From Roseomonas sp. (GTDB taxonomy: Bacteria; Pseudomonadota; Alphaproteobacteria; Acetobacterales; Acetobacteraceae): a stretch of 64,000 bases of DNA. The stretch lies in the NCBI GenBank assembly GCA_020249505.1, contig JADCFN010000016.1, positions 62,001 through 126,000 of the forward strand, written 5' to 3'. The notes under the pieces were generated by a model. That model was not told the origin of the DNA and did no database searches. It was given only the letters and a program-made list of their open reading frames with translations. The stretch's first letter is position 1; each line of letters begins with the position of its first letter. Shown here one piece after another: positions 25,167 to 34,543 of this stretch. A program made the position numbers and the translations under genes.

Positions 25167-26144
25167 ATGACCATGAAGTTCAGCCGTCGCGCCGTGATGG
25201 GTGCTGCCGCGCTCGCCCCCTTTGCCGCGCAAGCACAATCGGATTGGCCCAATCGCCCCGTGCGCATTGTGGTGCCCTTCCCGCCGGGCCAAGCCGCGGA
25301 TATCTTCACCCGCCTGTTGGCCGATGAGCTTTCCAAGCGCTGGCCCCAGCGCGTTGTGGTGGAAAACCGCGCCGGTGGTGCCTCTGTGCCTGGCGTTGAA
25401 TCCGTCGCGCGCGCGCCGGCTGATGGCTATACGCTGCTGACTGGCACATCCGGTCCGCTTGGCGTCAATCCTTCCGTCCTGCCGCGCCTTCCTTATGATG
25501 TCGAAAAGGATTTCGCCTTCATCAGCAATGTGGTGATGGTTCCCTTGCTGGTAATTGCGCATCCTTCTGTTTCTGAGCGCACCATTCAGGAATTGGCCGC
25601 CAGTGCCAAGGCGCGGCCTGGGCAGATTGACATGGCCTCTGCCGGGCCCGCCACCAGCCAGCATATGGCCGCCGAATTGCTGATGCTGCGCGCCGGCATT
25701 CGCTTCAATATCGTGCATTATCGCGGCAGCGGCCCGGCTATTGCCGATGTCATCGCCGGCAATGTGAAGCTGATGACGGATTCCGTCGCCTCCGCCCTGC
25801 CGCATATCCAATCCGGCCGCGTGCGCCCGATTGCGCTCTGCAGCGCGCGGCGCGTGCCGCAATTGCCCGATGTGCCGACCATCGCGGAAAGCCTGGTGCC
25901 TGGCTATGAGGCATCAGGCTGGTCTGGCCTGGTCGCGCCCACGGGCACGCCGCCCGAAATCATCAATCGCATCAATGCCGATGTGGTGGCCATCCTGCGC
26001 GATCCAGCAATCATCAAAAGGATCGAGGATATGGGCGCAGTGGCAGACCCGCTCACGCCCGATCAATTCGGCCAATTTGTCCGTGCAGAAGTGGCGAAGT
26101 GGCGCGAAGTGGCACGCGCTGGGAATGTGAAGCTGGAAGGCTGA
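25167..26144 (+). CDS. Bug-family TTT substrate-binding protein (BVMO cluster)
   Basis: 325 residues from ATG 25167, preceded by GGGAGAAGAG. A Tat-like signal ([20 protein letters not shown]) leads to the mature Bug/TctC fold: [48 protein letters not shown], and the late [15 protein letters not shown] and GTPPEIINR. Bug receptors bind small carboxylates in the periplasm and hand them to TctAB membrane proteins; none are encoded here. Its place at the end of the BVMO-aldolase-acyl-CoA dehydrogenase run suggests it captures the pathway substrate or a related acid. Confidence 0.9.
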   Translation: MTMKFSRRAVMGAAALAPFAAQAQSDWPNRPVRIVVPFPPGQAADIFTRLLADELSKRWPQRVVVENRAGGASVPGVESVARAPADGYTLLTGTSGPLGVNPSVLPRLPYDVEKDFAFISNVVMVPLLVIAHPSVSERTIQELAASAKARPGQIDMASAGPATSQHMAAELLMLRAGIRFNIVHYRGSGPAIADVIAGNVKLMTDSVASALPHIQSGRVRPIALCSARRVPQLPDVPTIAESLVPGYEASGWSGLVAPTGTPPEIINRINADVVAILRDPAIIKRIEDMGAVADPLTPDQFGQFVRAEVAKWREVARAGNVKLEG

Positions 26145-26151
26145 ACCCGCG

Positions 26152-26595
26152 TCAGTTCAGCGCCATGCCAGCGGAGACGCCATGCATGCAGGCCATCAAT
26201 AACGAAAGCGGCAAGCGCAGGCGCCACCACCAAGCTGGCGCCATGCTGGCCGACTGCGCTGCGCGATCCGCCAATGGCAATAGCGCGAAAATCACCGCGA
26301 GCAGCAAAAGCCCCGCCTGGGGCGGCAGCAGCAGCGCCACCCAGGCCACCAGCATGGGCAGGACGGAAGCCACCAGCCAGCGTGTCAGCGCGGCGCCCTC
26401 TGCCTTATTCGCCGCCAGGCCCCACCAAGCGCCGCCAATAAAACTCGCGATCAGCGCGCCATATGCCGGGCCAGCCTGCAACGCGAAAGTTGCGGCGCCG
26501 CCGCCCGCCGCCAGCAGCGGCGGCATGGCAAGGCTCGGCAGCAGGCCGGCAGCGCCCAGCAGCAGCGCGGGGCGGGGGATGGAGGCATTGGACAT
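26152..26595 (-). CDS. DUF3429 family small membrane protein
   Basis: 147 residues from ATG 26595. It has four or five hydrophobic segments and the [16 protein letters not shown] stretch typical of the DUF3429 family; it also ends in a hydrophobic helix. The function of the family is not established. It is divergent from uvrB with 79 bp between starts and converges on the Bug gene, whose stop is only 7 bp away. Confidence 0.72.
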   Translation of the reverse strand: MSNASIPRPALLLGAAGLLPSLAMPPLLAAGGGAATFALQAGPAYGALIASFIGGAWWGLAANKAEGAALTRWLVASVLPMLVAWVALLLPPQAGLLLLAVIFALLPLADRAAQSASMAPAWWWRLRLPLSLLMACMHGVSAGMALN

Positions 26596-26674
26596 GACCC
26601 TGCCTCTCACAATTCAGGCTGTCTGGACAAGCCCCACCCTGGCGCCGCGGCGTTGCTGGGGCCATCTTAGGGCC

Positions 26675-28864
26675 ATGAATATGATCGTCCCTGGCCCCGT
26701 GCTGTTCATGCCGGAAAAGCGCCCCGCGCCCCCGGCCACGCGGCGGCTCACCGTCACCGCGCCCTTTGAACCCAATGGCGACCAGCCGCGCGCTATCGGG
26801 GAACTTGTGGCCGGTTTGCAGGCAGGCGAGCGCGATCAGGTACTGTTGGGTGTGACCGGTTCCGGCAAGACTTTCACCATGGCCAAGGTGATTGAGGCTG
26901 TGCAGCGCCCAACCCTAATCCTGGCGCCGAATAAAACACTCGCCGCGCAGCTTTATGGTGAGATGAAAAGCTTCTTCCCCGAAAACGCGGTGGAATATTT
27001 CGTATCCTATTATGATTATTACCAGCCGGAAGCCTATGTGCCGCGCACAGACACCTACATCGAAAAAGACGCGCAGATCAACGAACAGATAGACCGCATG
27101 CGCCATTCCGCCACACAGGCCCTGCTGGAACGCAATGATGTGGTGATCGTCGCTTCGGTCTCCTGCATTTATGGTATCGGCTCGGTCGAGACCTATTCGC
27201 GCATGGTGGTGAAGTTGGAGGCCGGCGGGCAGATTGACCGCGATGTGCTGGTGAAGGGCCTCGTGGAGCAGCAATATCGCCGCAACGATAATTTCTTCGC
27301 CCGCGGCACTTTCCGCATTCGCGGCGAAACTGTGGATTTATGGCCCAGCCATTTGGAAGATCGCGCCTGGCGTGTTTCGCTTTTCGGTGATGAGATCGAA
27401 GCAATCCGCGAATTCGATCCCCTGACGGGTGAGATAACGGCCGAGATGGAACGCGTTTCCATCTACGCCAATAGCCACTATGTCACCCCGCGCCCGACGC
27501 TGACGCAGGCCATTACGCGCATCAAGGATGAATTGAAGGAACACCTCGCGAAGCTGCATGCGGAAGGCAAATTATTGGAAGCGCAGCGGCTGGAACAGCG
27601 CACCATCTTTGATATCGAAATGATGGAAACCACGGGTTCCTGCAAAGGGATTGAGAATTACAGCCGTTACCTCACGGGCCGTAATCCCGGCGAACCGCCG
27701 CCGACACTGTTCGAATATCTGCCCGAGAATGCCTTGCTCATCGTGGATGAAAGCCATGTCACCGTGCCGCAAATCGGCGGCATGTATCGCGGCGACTATA
27801 ACCGCAAGACTGTGCTTTCCGAATATGGCTTCCGCCTGCCAAGCTGCACGGATAACCGCCCGCTGAAATTCGAAGAATGGGATACCTACCGCCCGCCCTC
27901 CATCTTCGTCAGCGCCACCCCTGGCCCGTGGGAGATGGAACGCACCGGCGGCGCCTTCGCCGAACAGGTGATCCGCCCGACCGGCCTGGTTGATCCCGTC
28001 ACGGAAATCCGCCCGGTGGAAAAGCAGGTGGATGATCTGCTGGCCGAATGCCGCGAAGTCGCCAAGCATGGCGGGCGCGTACTGGTCACCACCCTGACCA
28101 AGCGCATGGCCGAAGACCTCACTGAATACATGACAGAAGCCGGCATTCGCGTGCGCTATTTGCATTCGGATATTGATACGCTGGAACGCATCGAAATCAT
28201 CCGTGATTTGCGCAAGGGCGTTTTTGATGTGCTGATCGGCATCAATCTGCTGCGTGAAGGTCTGGATATTCCCGAATGCGCGCTGGTCGCGATTCTGGAT
28301 GCTGACAAGGAAGGGTTCCTGCGCAGCACCACATCACTGATCCAGACCATCGGGCGCGCCGCGCGCAATGTGGATGGCCGTGTGGTGCTTTATGCCGATG
28401 TCATGACCGATAGCCTGCGCCGCGCCTTGGAAGAAACCGCACGCCGCCGCTCAAAGCAGGAAGCCTGGAACAAGGAACACGGCATCACGCCGCAAACCAT
28501 CCGCCGCGATATCTCCTCCGCCCTGCAATCCATCTATGAACAGGATTACGTGACGGTTGATGCGCTGGAAGGTGAGGAAACCGCCGAATTCGTCGGAAAG
28601 GATTTGCGCGCCACCATCGCCGAGCTTGAACGAAAGATGCGCGCCGCCGCCGCCGATCTTGAATTCGAAACCGCGGCGAGGTTGCGTGATGAGATCAAGC
28701 GGCTGGAAAGCCTGGACCTCGGCCTTTCGCCCAACCTCGCCGGCCGGTCGCTCCAGGAAGCCAAGCCCAAGGCCAAGGCGGATTGGAAGCCAAAGCCCAT
28801 GGGCCCCGGCGGCGGGGGCTATGATCCCAACAAGGGCAAGGGTGGGCGGCGGCGCAAGGGCTGA
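26675..28864 (+). CDS. uvrB: Excinuclease ABC subunit B
   Basis: 729 residues from ATG 26675, somewhat longer than the usual 660-700 because of a short N-terminal extension and a Lys/Gly-rich C-terminal tail. Visible features in order: [11 protein letters not shown], Walker [10 protein letters not shown] (about residues 59-67), the DNA-clamping beta-hairpin region [13 protein letters not shown] (about 111-123), VDESHV as motif [47 protein letters not shown], and a C-terminal UVR motif ([16 protein letters not shown], about 645-680) that contacts UvrC. UvrB verifies damage in nucleotide excision repair. ATG 26681 is an alternative start. No alphaproteobacterial LexA box (GTTC-N7-GTTC) was seen in the short upstream region. 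Confidence 0.97.
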   Translation: MNMIVPGPVLFMPEKRPAPPATRRLTVTAPFEPNGDQPRAIGELVAGLQAGERDQVLLGVTGSGKTFTMAKVIEAVQRPTLILAPNKTLAAQLYGEMKSFFPENAVEYFVSYYDYYQPEAYVPRTDTYIEKDAQINEQIDRMRHSATQALLERNDVVIVASVSCIYGIGSVETYSRMVVKLEAGGQIDRDVLVKGLVEQQYRRNDNFFARGTFRIRGETVDLWPSHLEDRAWRVSLFGDEIEAIREFDPLTGEITAEMERVSIYANSHYVTPRPTLTQAITRIKDELKEHLAKLHAEGKLLEAQRLEQRTIFDIEMMETTGSCKGIENYSRYLTGRNPGEPPPTLFEYLPENALLIVDESHVTVPQIGGMYRGDYNRKTVLSEYGFRLPSCTDNRPLKFEEWDTYRPPSIFVSATPGPWEMERTGGAFAEQVIRPTGLVDPVTEIRPVEKQVDDLLAECREVAKHGGRVLVTTLTKRMAEDLTEYMTEAGIRVRYLHSDIDTLERIEIIRDLRKGVFDVLIGINLLREGLDIPECALVAILDADKEGFLRSTTSLIQTIGRAARNVDGRVVLYADVMTDSLRRALEETARRRSKQEAWNKEHGITPQTIRRDISSALQSIYEQDYVTVDALEGEETAEFVGKDLRATIAELERKMRAAAADLEFETAARLRDEIKRLESLDLGLSPNLAGRSLQEAKPKAKADWKPKPMGPGGGGYDPNKGKGGRRRKG

Positions 28865-29027
28865 TTCGCGCAAAAAACCGGCACCCAAAGCCTCATTTGC
28901 CGCCAAAATGAACAGTTTCAGGCTTTGCAGCCCGGCCCCGCAGCGGTTAAGCCTTGCCCGGCCGCTCCCAAGGGCGCAGAGACTTGGCATCAGGTCGCAG
29001 GGACCACGGAAAAAAGGGAGAACCTCA

Positions 29028-30050
29028 ATGGCTCATGGAATTTCGCGCCGCGGCGCGCTCATTGCCGGCACGGCAATCCTCGCGGCCCCGCTTGTGGCTC
29101 GCGCCCAGCCGGCGCGGCTGCGCTTTACGCTGGATTGGGCCTTCCAGGCGCCCAATGCCTTCGCGCTGCTCGCGCGTGACAAGGGTTATTTCCGCGACGC
29201 CGGCATTGATGTGCAGATTGACCGTGGCCAGGGTTCAGGCGGCGTGCCGGTGGCACTCGCCGGCGGGTCCTATGACATGGGCTATGCGGATTTGAACCCC
29301 GCTATCAAATTCGTCGCCGAAAATCCGGATCGCGGCATTGTCGCGGTTGCTGTGCTGCATGATCGCAGCCCGCTTTGCGCCATTGTGCGCGCCGATGGCC
29401 CCATTCGCACGCCCAAGGACCTGGAAGGCAAGCGCTTGGCCGCGCCGGATTTCGATGCCGGGCGTCAGCTTTTCCCAGCCTTTGCCAAATCCGCCGGCAT
29501 TGATGCCAGCAAGGTGACTTTTCTGTCAGTGTCTCCCGCTTTGCGTGAACCCATGCTGGTGCGCCGCGAAGCTGATGGCGTGACAGGCTTTGTCACCACC
29601 TCCGCACTCGCGCTGAAGGGCATCGGGCTCGATCATCCGGCGCAGCGGGTCATGATGTATTATGACCATGGGCTGAACCTTTATGGCGGCGCCATCCTGA
29701 CCACGCGTGCCTTCATCGAACGCAACCCGGCCGTGGTGCGTGGTGCGACGGCAGCGCTGATGCGTGGCTTCCGCGATACGCTGCGCAATGGTCAGGAAAT
29801 GCTGGATAATCTGAAGCGCGTGGAACCACTGACCGATGTGGCGCTGGAACGCGAACGCCATGAAATGAATGTCGCGCGCGTCATCATGTCGGACAATGTG
29901 CGCGCCAATGGGCTTTCCTCGGTGGATATGGCCCGGCTGCAAACCGGCATTCGCGCGGTGGAAGAAGCCTACAACCTGCCGCCCCGCGTGCAGGCTGCGC
30001 AAATCTACACGGCCGATTTCCTGCCCGCCGCTGCCGATCGCGCGGTCTGA
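29028..30050 (+). CDS. ABC transporter substrate-binding protein, NMT1/THI5-SsuA type
   Basis: 340 residues from ATG 29028 with AAAAGGGAG upstream. A Tat-like leader (ISRRGALIAGTAILAAPL, ending near RAQP) precedes a type II periplasmic binding fold: LRFTLDWAFQAPNAFALLARDKGYF, the SGGVPVALAGGSYDMGYADL substrate region, and TPKDLEGKRLAAP. This is the NMT1/THI5-like group, whose members bind pyrimidine-like thiamine precursors, riboflavin, sulfonates or nitrate. It begins a four-gene operon with ATPase, permease and a racemase-superfamily enzyme. The 163 bp before it, after uvrB, likely holds the operon promoter; no further feature is evident there. Confidence 0.88.
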   Translation: MAHGISRRGALIAGTAILAAPLVARAQPARLRFTLDWAFQAPNAFALLARDKGYFRDAGIDVQIDRGQGSGGVPVALAGGSYDMGYADLNPAIKFVAENPDRGIVAVAVLHDRSPLCAIVRADGPIRTPKDLEGKRLAAPDFDAGRQLFPAFAKSAGIDASKVTFLSVSPALREPMLVRREADGVTGFVTTSALALKGIGLDHPAQRVMMYYDHGLNLYGGAILTTRAFIERNPAVVRGATAALMRGFRDTLRNGQEMLDNLKRVEPLTDVALERERHEMNVARVIMSDNVRANGLSSVDMARLQTGIRAVEEAYNLPPRVQAAQIYTADFLPAAADRAV

Positions 30051-30059
30051 TCCCGCGCC

Positions 30060-30869
30060 ATGGCGCAGGGTTTCGTGGATATCTCCAATGTCGCCATGCG
30101 CTATGGCGGCGTTGAGGGAACGCTCGCGCTCAAAGGCACCAGCCTTGCGGTAGCGGAAGGCGAGTTCGTTGCCGTGGTCGGGCCATCAGGCTGCGGCAAA
30201 TCCACCCTGATGCGCCTGGTGACCGGGCTTTGGCCACCTACGGAAGGCCAGGTGTTCGTGGATGGCCAGGAAGTGGATGGCCCGCTGTCCATCGCCGGCA
30301 TGGCCTTCCAGAACCCCACCTTGCTGCCGTGGCGTAATATTCTGGATAATGTGATGTTGCCCCTGGAAGTGGTGCAACCGCATCGCGGCCAATTACGCGC
30401 CAAGCGGGCTGATTATGAACGCCAAGCGCGCGAATTGCTGGCACTTGTCGGGCTGGATGGGTTTGAAGCGAAGTTCCCCTGGCAGCTTTCGGGGGGCATG
30501 CAGCAGCGTGCTTCGCTCTGCCGCGCCTTGATCCATCAGCCCCGCTTGCTGATGCTGGATGAGCCCTTCGGGGCCTTGGATATCTTCACCCGCGAAGATC
30601 TTTGGGCGGTGATGCAAAAGCTTTGGTTGGCGCGCCGCCCTACGGTTATCCTTGTGACGCATGATTTGCGCGAAGCCGCTTTTCTGGCGGATCGCGTGCT
30701 GGTCATGTCTTCCCGCCCTGGCCGCATCATTGCGGAACGGCGCGTGGATTTCCCGCGCGAACGCACCATGGAGACCACCTACACCACCGAATTCCAGGAT
30801 TTGGTGCATGAATTGCGCGATCGCATCAGTGATGCCCGCGATGCCGAGGAAATTGCCGATGCCTCGTAA
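30060..30869 (+). CDS. ABC transporter ATP-binding protein (SsuB/TauB-like)
   Basis: 269 residues with all nucleotide-binding motifs: Walker A GPSGCGKST (about residues 41-49), Q-loop FQNPTLLPWR, signature LSGGMQQR, Walker B LLMLDEPFGALD, and the H-loop VTHD. The close match to SsuB/TauB/ThiZ-type ATPases agrees with the binding protein just upstream (9-bp gap). The 3-prime end overlaps the permease gene by 11 bp. Confidence 0.93.
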   Translation: MAQGFVDISNVAMRYGGVEGTLALKGTSLAVAEGEFVAVVGPSGCGKSTLMRLVTGLWPPTEGQVFVDGQEVDGPLSIAGMAFQNPTLLPWRNILDNVMLPLEVVQPHRGQLRAKRADYERQARELLALVGLDGFEAKFPWQLSGGMQQRASLCRALIHQPRLLMLDEPFGALDIFTREDLWAVMQKLWLARRPTVILVTHDLREAAFLADRVLVMSSRPGRIIAERRVDFPRERTMETTYTTEFQDLVHELRDRISDARDAEEIADAS

Positions 30870-31692
30870 AGCGCTCCGCAGCCCGGAAGCCTTGGCGGCT
30901 GCCGCGCGTCGCCGTCGCCGGCTGGAAGCCTGGCTGCCCTGGTTGGTCATTGCCGGCATGTTCCTGATCTGGGAAGCGGCGGTGCGCATTTTCGCCATTC
31001 AGCCCTTCATCCTGCCCGCCCCTTCGGCCATTGCCGCCAGCATGATGAAATGGTGGCAGCCTTTGCTGAGTAATTCATGGGCGACTTTGCTCACCACCGT
31101 GATCGGCTTTGCGATGGCGGTGGTCTTTGGTCTTTTGCTTGGTGTGGTGATCGGGTCTTCCGTGCTGGTCTATCGCGGGCTTTATCCGCTGCTGATCGCC
31201 TTCAATTCCGTGCCCAAGGTTGCCGTAGTGCCGGTTCTGGTGATCTGGTTCGGTGCCGGCTTTTGGCCCGCGGTGCTGACCGCCTTTCTGATTTCCTTCT
31301 TCCCCATCGTCGTGAATGTCGCGACCGGCATCGCAACGGTTGAGCCCGAATTGCGCGATGTGCTGCGTGCCCTTGGCGCGAGCCCCACAGACATCATCCG
31401 CAAAGTGGGTCTGCCGCGCGCCATGCCTTACTTTTTCGCGTCGCTGAAGGTGGCGATCACGGTGGCTTTTGTGGGTTCCATCATCAGCGAAACCGTCGCC
31501 GCCAATGAAGGCATCGGGCATTTGATGCTGGTGGCGTCCTCCCGCTTTGACGTGCCTTTGGTCTTTGCCGGCCTGATCATCACCGGCGTCATGGGGGTCG
31601 CGATGTATTGGGTGGCGGTCACAATCGAAGAACGCACCACCGGTTGGGCGACACGCGGCCAGCAGGACCCGCGCCTGGCTGCTGGGGGCTGA
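30859..31692 (+). CDS. ABC transporter permease (SsuC/TauC-like)
   Basis: 277 residues from ATG 30859, preceded by GAGGAAA inside the ATPase gene, giving an 11-bp overlap. It has about six membrane segments and the cytoplasmic EAA loop (LRDVLRALGASPTDIIRKVGLP) that docks on the ATPase. Upstream in-frame Met codons would only add residues read from within the ATPase gene. With its partners it forms a complete importer of the sulfonate/pyrimidine/riboflavin-precursor class. Confidence 0.92.
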   Translation: MPRKALRSPEALAAAARRRRRLEAWLPWLVIAGMFLIWEAAVRIFAIQPFILPAPSAIAASMMKWWQPLLSNSWATLLTTVIGFAMAVVFGLLLGVVIGSSVLVYRGLYPLLIAFNSVPKVAVVPVLVIWFGAGFWPAVLTAFLISFFPIVVNVATGIATVEPELRDVLRALGASPTDIIRKVGLPRAMPYFFASLKVAITVAFVGSIISETVAANEGIGHLMLVASSRFDVPLVFAGLIITGVMGVAMYWVAVTIEERTTGWATRGQQDPRLAAGG

Positions 31693-31696
31693 GATT

Positions 31697-32422
31697 ATGG
31701 CAGAGGCGCCGCTGCGGCTTGGCATGATGACGCCAAGCTCCAACACGGTGCTGGAACCGGTCACGGCCGCGCTATTGGCGCCAACCCCCTGGATCACGGC
31801 GCATTTCCAACGCTTGCGCGTATTGGCGATCAATCTGGGCGCCGATGCCACCAGCCAATTTGACCCGCGCCCGATGGCCGATGCGGCGGCGCTGCTGGCG
31901 GATGCCAAGGTGCACGCGCTCTGCTGGAACGGTACTTCGGGCGCGTGGCTGGGGCTGGGAAGCGACCGCGCGCTTTGTGCCAACATTACCAAGGAAACGG
32001 GCACACCCTGCACCACGGCGACGCTTGCGCTGTTCGATGCTTTGGCCGCGCTCGGCGCCAAGCGCATCGGCTTGGTCACGCCTTATCTGAACACGGTGCA
32101 GACTGCCATTATCACGAACTTCGCCGGTCTTGGCATTGAAACCATTGTGGAACGCCATCTGGAAGACCCCGGCAATTACAGCTTTGCCGAACACAGCGCC
32201 GCCAAGGTGGATGCGTTGGTGCGCGAAGCGGCCGCGGCCAAACCCGATGCCATTGTGATCCATTGCACCAATTTCCGCGGCCTGCCCGGTGCGGTCGGGA
32301 TCGAAGCCGAAACGGGCATTCCCATTCTGGATTCGATTGCGGTAGCGCTTTGGGGCGCCATTCGCGCGGCGGGGCGCAGCCCCAGCATGATCAAGGGCGC
32401 GGGGCGGCTTTTCGCGCTTTGA
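31697..32422 (+). CDS. Asp/Glu racemase-superfamily enzyme (maleate isomerase / arylmalonate decarboxylase-like)
   Basis: 241 residues, 4 bp after the permease stop. The N-terminus (LRLGMMTPSSNTVLEP) and the two cysteine sites CWNGTSGAW (about residue 76) and HCTNFRGLPG (about residue 190) match the two-Cys catalytic arrangement of maleate cis-trans isomerase and arylmalonate decarboxylase. Its location at the end of an ABC importer operon implies that it processes the imported compound, perhaps a cis-dicarboxylate or a ring-opened pyrimidine/nicotinate product. The precise reaction cannot be assigned. Confidence 0.82.
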   Translation: MAEAPLRLGMMTPSSNTVLEPVTAALLAPTPWITAHFQRLRVLAINLGADATSQFDPRPMADAAALLADAKVHALCWNGTSGAWLGLGSDRALCANITKETGTPCTTATLALFDALAALGAKRIGLVTPYLNTVQTAIITNFAGLGIETIVERHLEDPGNYSFAEHSAAKVDALVREAAAAKPDAIVIHCTNFRGLPGAVGIEAETGIPILDSIAVALWGAIRAAGRSPSMIKGAGRLFAL

Positions 32423-32427
32423 TACAC

Positions 32428-32444
32428 GGCGCCTTTCAGGCGCC
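32428..32444. terminator. Short hairpin at convergent gene junction
   Basis: GGCGCC-TTTCA-GGCGCC, a 6-bp stem, spans the 13-bp gap after the racemase-family gene and the last codons of the convergent threonine dehydratase-like gene. It could aid termination in either direction; there is no T-run. Confidence 0.35.
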
Positions 32445-33395
32445 CGCCATCACCCAATCGCGGAATAGCGCAAGGTCAATATTGCCACCGCAGAGCACCA
32501 CGCCCACACGCTTACCGCGCATGGCAGCGCCTTCCTGCATCAGCGCAGCCAGCGGCGCGGCACCCGCGCCTTCCGCCAGATTATGCGTATCCTGCCAATA
32601 GGCACGCATGGCGGCAGCCACTTCATCATCCGTCACGGTCACAATGCGTGCCGCACCCTTACGGATGATCTCAAGCGCATTGGGGTCGGGGATGCGTGTT
32701 GCCATGCCATCGGCGTGCGTATTGGCGGTTGGTATCGTCACCACATGGCCCGCGGCGAAGGAAAGCGCATAGGTTGGCGCTTCGGTGCTTTGCACACCAA
32801 TAATCTCGGTGGAAAGGCCCAAAAGGTCACGCGCCAGGATACAGCCGCAAATGCCTGACCCAAGCCCGATTGGCACATAAAGTGCGGCAAGTGGCGGCGC
32901 GGCGCGCAGCAATTCCAGCGCATAGGTCGCGACCCCCAGCACCAGATCGCGCGCAAAGGATGGCGCAAACAGCAAGCCTTCCGCCTTGGCGAGCCGCGCG
33001 GCTTCTTCCCGCGCCTCGTCAAAATCCGCGCCATGCTCAATCAACCGCGCCCCTTGCGCGCGCATGGCATTGTTCTTTTCCGTGCTATTGCCGCGCGGCA
33101 CCAGAATGGTCACTGGTATGCCATGCCGCGCCCCGGCATAGGCGAGCGATTGGCCATGATTGCCGCGCGTTGCACTCACCACGCCTGGGACATCGGGGTT
33201 TTCGCGCTTCAGCCTTTCCATGAAAACCAAACCGCCGCGCACCTTGAAGGCGCCGGTCGGCGTGTGGTTTTCATGCTTGACCCAAACCTCGGCCCCCACA
33301 CGTTGCGCCAGCAAGGGCCACGCATATTGCGGCGTTGGCGGAAAGGCAGCATGGACCAGCCGCGCTGCCTCTTCCAATTCACCAAGCGTGAACAC
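32436..33395 (-). CDS. Threonine/serine dehydratase-like PLP enzyme
   Basis: 319 residues, fold-type II PLP enzyme. KHENHTPTGAFKVRGG contains the PLP-binding Lys, TRGNHGQSLA the Asn-rich cofactor loop, and PIGLGSGICGC the phosphate-binding glycine loop; a late CGGN follows. It lacks the C-terminal ACT-like regulatory domain of IlvA, so it is of the short catabolic or racemase-like type. It would deaminate threonine or serine to a 2-oxo acid. It lies 6 bp after nrdB on the same strand and so may be co-transcribed with it, with no obvious functional link. Confidence 0.85.
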   Translation of the reverse strand: MFTLGELEEAARLVHAAFPPTPQYAWPLLAQRVGAEVWVKHENHTPTGAFKVRGGLVFMERLKRENPDVPGVVSATRGNHGQSLAYAGARHGIPVTILVPRGNSTEKNNAMRAQGARLIEHGADFDEAREEAARLAKAEGLLFAPSFARDLVLGVATYALELLRAAPPLAALYVPIGLGSGICGCILARDLLGLSTEIIGVQSTEAPTYALSFAAGHVVTIPTANTHADGMATRIPDPNALEIIRKGAARIVTVTDDEVAAAMRAYWQDTHNLAEGAGAAPLAALMQEGAAMRGKRVGVVLCGGNIDLALFRDWVMAGA

Positions 33396-33401
33396 AGAGC
33401 G

Positions 33402-34469
33402 TCAATGCCGCGCGAGTTCGATGTCACCTTCCGGCTGGGGCGAAGAAAACGCGCTATCGGCAAAGGCTTCTTCCCAGGAACCGGCCGTGCTTGCCTTCGA
33501 ATATTCAGTGGCGCGGTTTTCGAAGAAATTCGCGTGCTCCACCGCATTCAGCATTTCATCGAGCCAAGGCAGCGGATTCTTCTCAATCTTATAGAGCGGC
33601 TCCAGGCCAAGCTGCTGCAAGCGGCGATCCGCGATGAAGCGGATATATTGCTTGGTGAGCGAGGCATCCAGGCCCTGCACACCACCCAGTTCAAACGCCA
33701 GATCAATGAAGGCGTCTTCATGATCAACGATGGTGGCGCAAACCAAGTAAAGATCGCGGCGGAATTCCTCCGTCCAGATTTCCGGGTTTTCCTGCACGAA
33801 GGTGCGGAACAGCCGAATCACGGAAAGGCAGTGCAGCGTCTCATCCCGCACGGACCAGCTCACGATCTGGCCCATGCCCTTCATCTTGTTGAAGCGCGGG
33901 AAATTCATCAGAATCGCGAAGGAAGCGAAAAGTTGTAACCCTTCGGTGAAGGCGCCAAAAGCGGCCAGCGTCTTCGCGATTTCGGTCTTATTCGCAACGC
34001 TGAAGCTATGCATGTAATCGTATTTGTCCTTCATCTCCTTGTATTTGAGGAAGGCCGTATATTCGATTTCAGGCATGCCGATGGTATCGAGCAAATGGCT
34101 ATAGGCCGCGATATGCACCGTTTCGATATTTGAGAAGGCCGAGAGCATCATCAGCACTTCCGTCGGCTTAAACACCTGCGAATAATGCTTCATGTAACAA
34201 TTATTCACCTCGACATCCGCCTGGGTGAAGAAGCGGAAAATCTGCGTCAGCAGATTGCGCTCCGATGGCGTCAGATTCTTCTGCCAATCCTTCACGTCAT
34301 CGGCCAATGGCACTTCTTCCGGCAGCCAATGAATGCGCTGCTGCTGCAACCAGGCTTCATAGGCCCAGGGGTAACGAAAGGGTTTGTAGACGGGGTTCGA
34401 GGTCAAAAGATCGAATTTCACCGGCAATTCATCCCGCACCATGCCATCGGCCATTGTATCGAATCCCAT
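33402..34469 (-). CDS. nrdB: Class I ribonucleotide reductase beta subunit
   Basis: 355 residues, ferritin-like R2 subunit. Metal and radical residues are visible: the DVEVNN helix, FSNIETVHIAAYSHLL with Glu, His and the radical Tyr, FTEGLQLFASFA, and RDETLHC with the final Glu and His. The C-terminus is acidic and would contact NrdA. It makes the tyrosyl radical that NrdA needs to reduce ribonucleotides. nrdA is 1.1 kb upstream on the same strand, separated by a Bug gene. An NrdR-like box at 34523-34538 lies 54-69 bp upstream of the ATG. Confidence 0.95.
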   Translation of the reverse strand: MGFDTMADGMVRDELPVKFDLLTSNPVYKPFRYPWAYEAWLQQQRIHWLPEEVPLADDVKDWQKNLTPSERNLLTQIFRFFTQADVEVNNCYMKHYSQVFKPTEVLMMLSAFSNIETVHIAAYSHLLDTIGMPEIEYTAFLKYKEMKDKYDYMHSFSVANKTEIAKTLAAFGAFTEGLQLFASFAILMNFPRFNKMKGMGQIVSWSVRDETLHCLSVIRLFRTFVQENPEIWTEEFRRDLYLVCATIVDHEDAFIDLAFELGGVQGLDASLTKQYIRFIADRRLQQLGLEPLYKIEKNPLPWLDEMLNAVEHANFFENRATEYSKASTAGSWEEAFADSAFSSPQPEGDIELARH

Positions 34470-34522
34470 CTTGTCAGAGGAGCGATGCTTTTACCACAAT
34501 TGGTGGGTCGGGCAATCGCTCA

Positions 34523-34538
34523 ACGCAAGATATTGTGG
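34523..34538. promoter_or_regulatory. NrdR-like box upstream of nrdB
   Basis: ACGCAAGATATTGTGG matches 13 of 16 positions of the published NrdR box consensus (ACACWATATATWGTGT). It sits in the 74-bp gap between the Bug gene and nrdB. A weaker partner with a good left half (CCACAAT) lies around 34494-34506, about 30 bp nearer the gene, close to the three-helical-turn spacing usual for paired NrdR sites. Confidence 0.65.
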
Positions 34539-34543
34539 TGGGG

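Noticed and set aside
26596-26674. SOS (LexA) box before uvrB
   Set aside because: No GTTC-N7-GTTC pattern is visible in the short divergent region.
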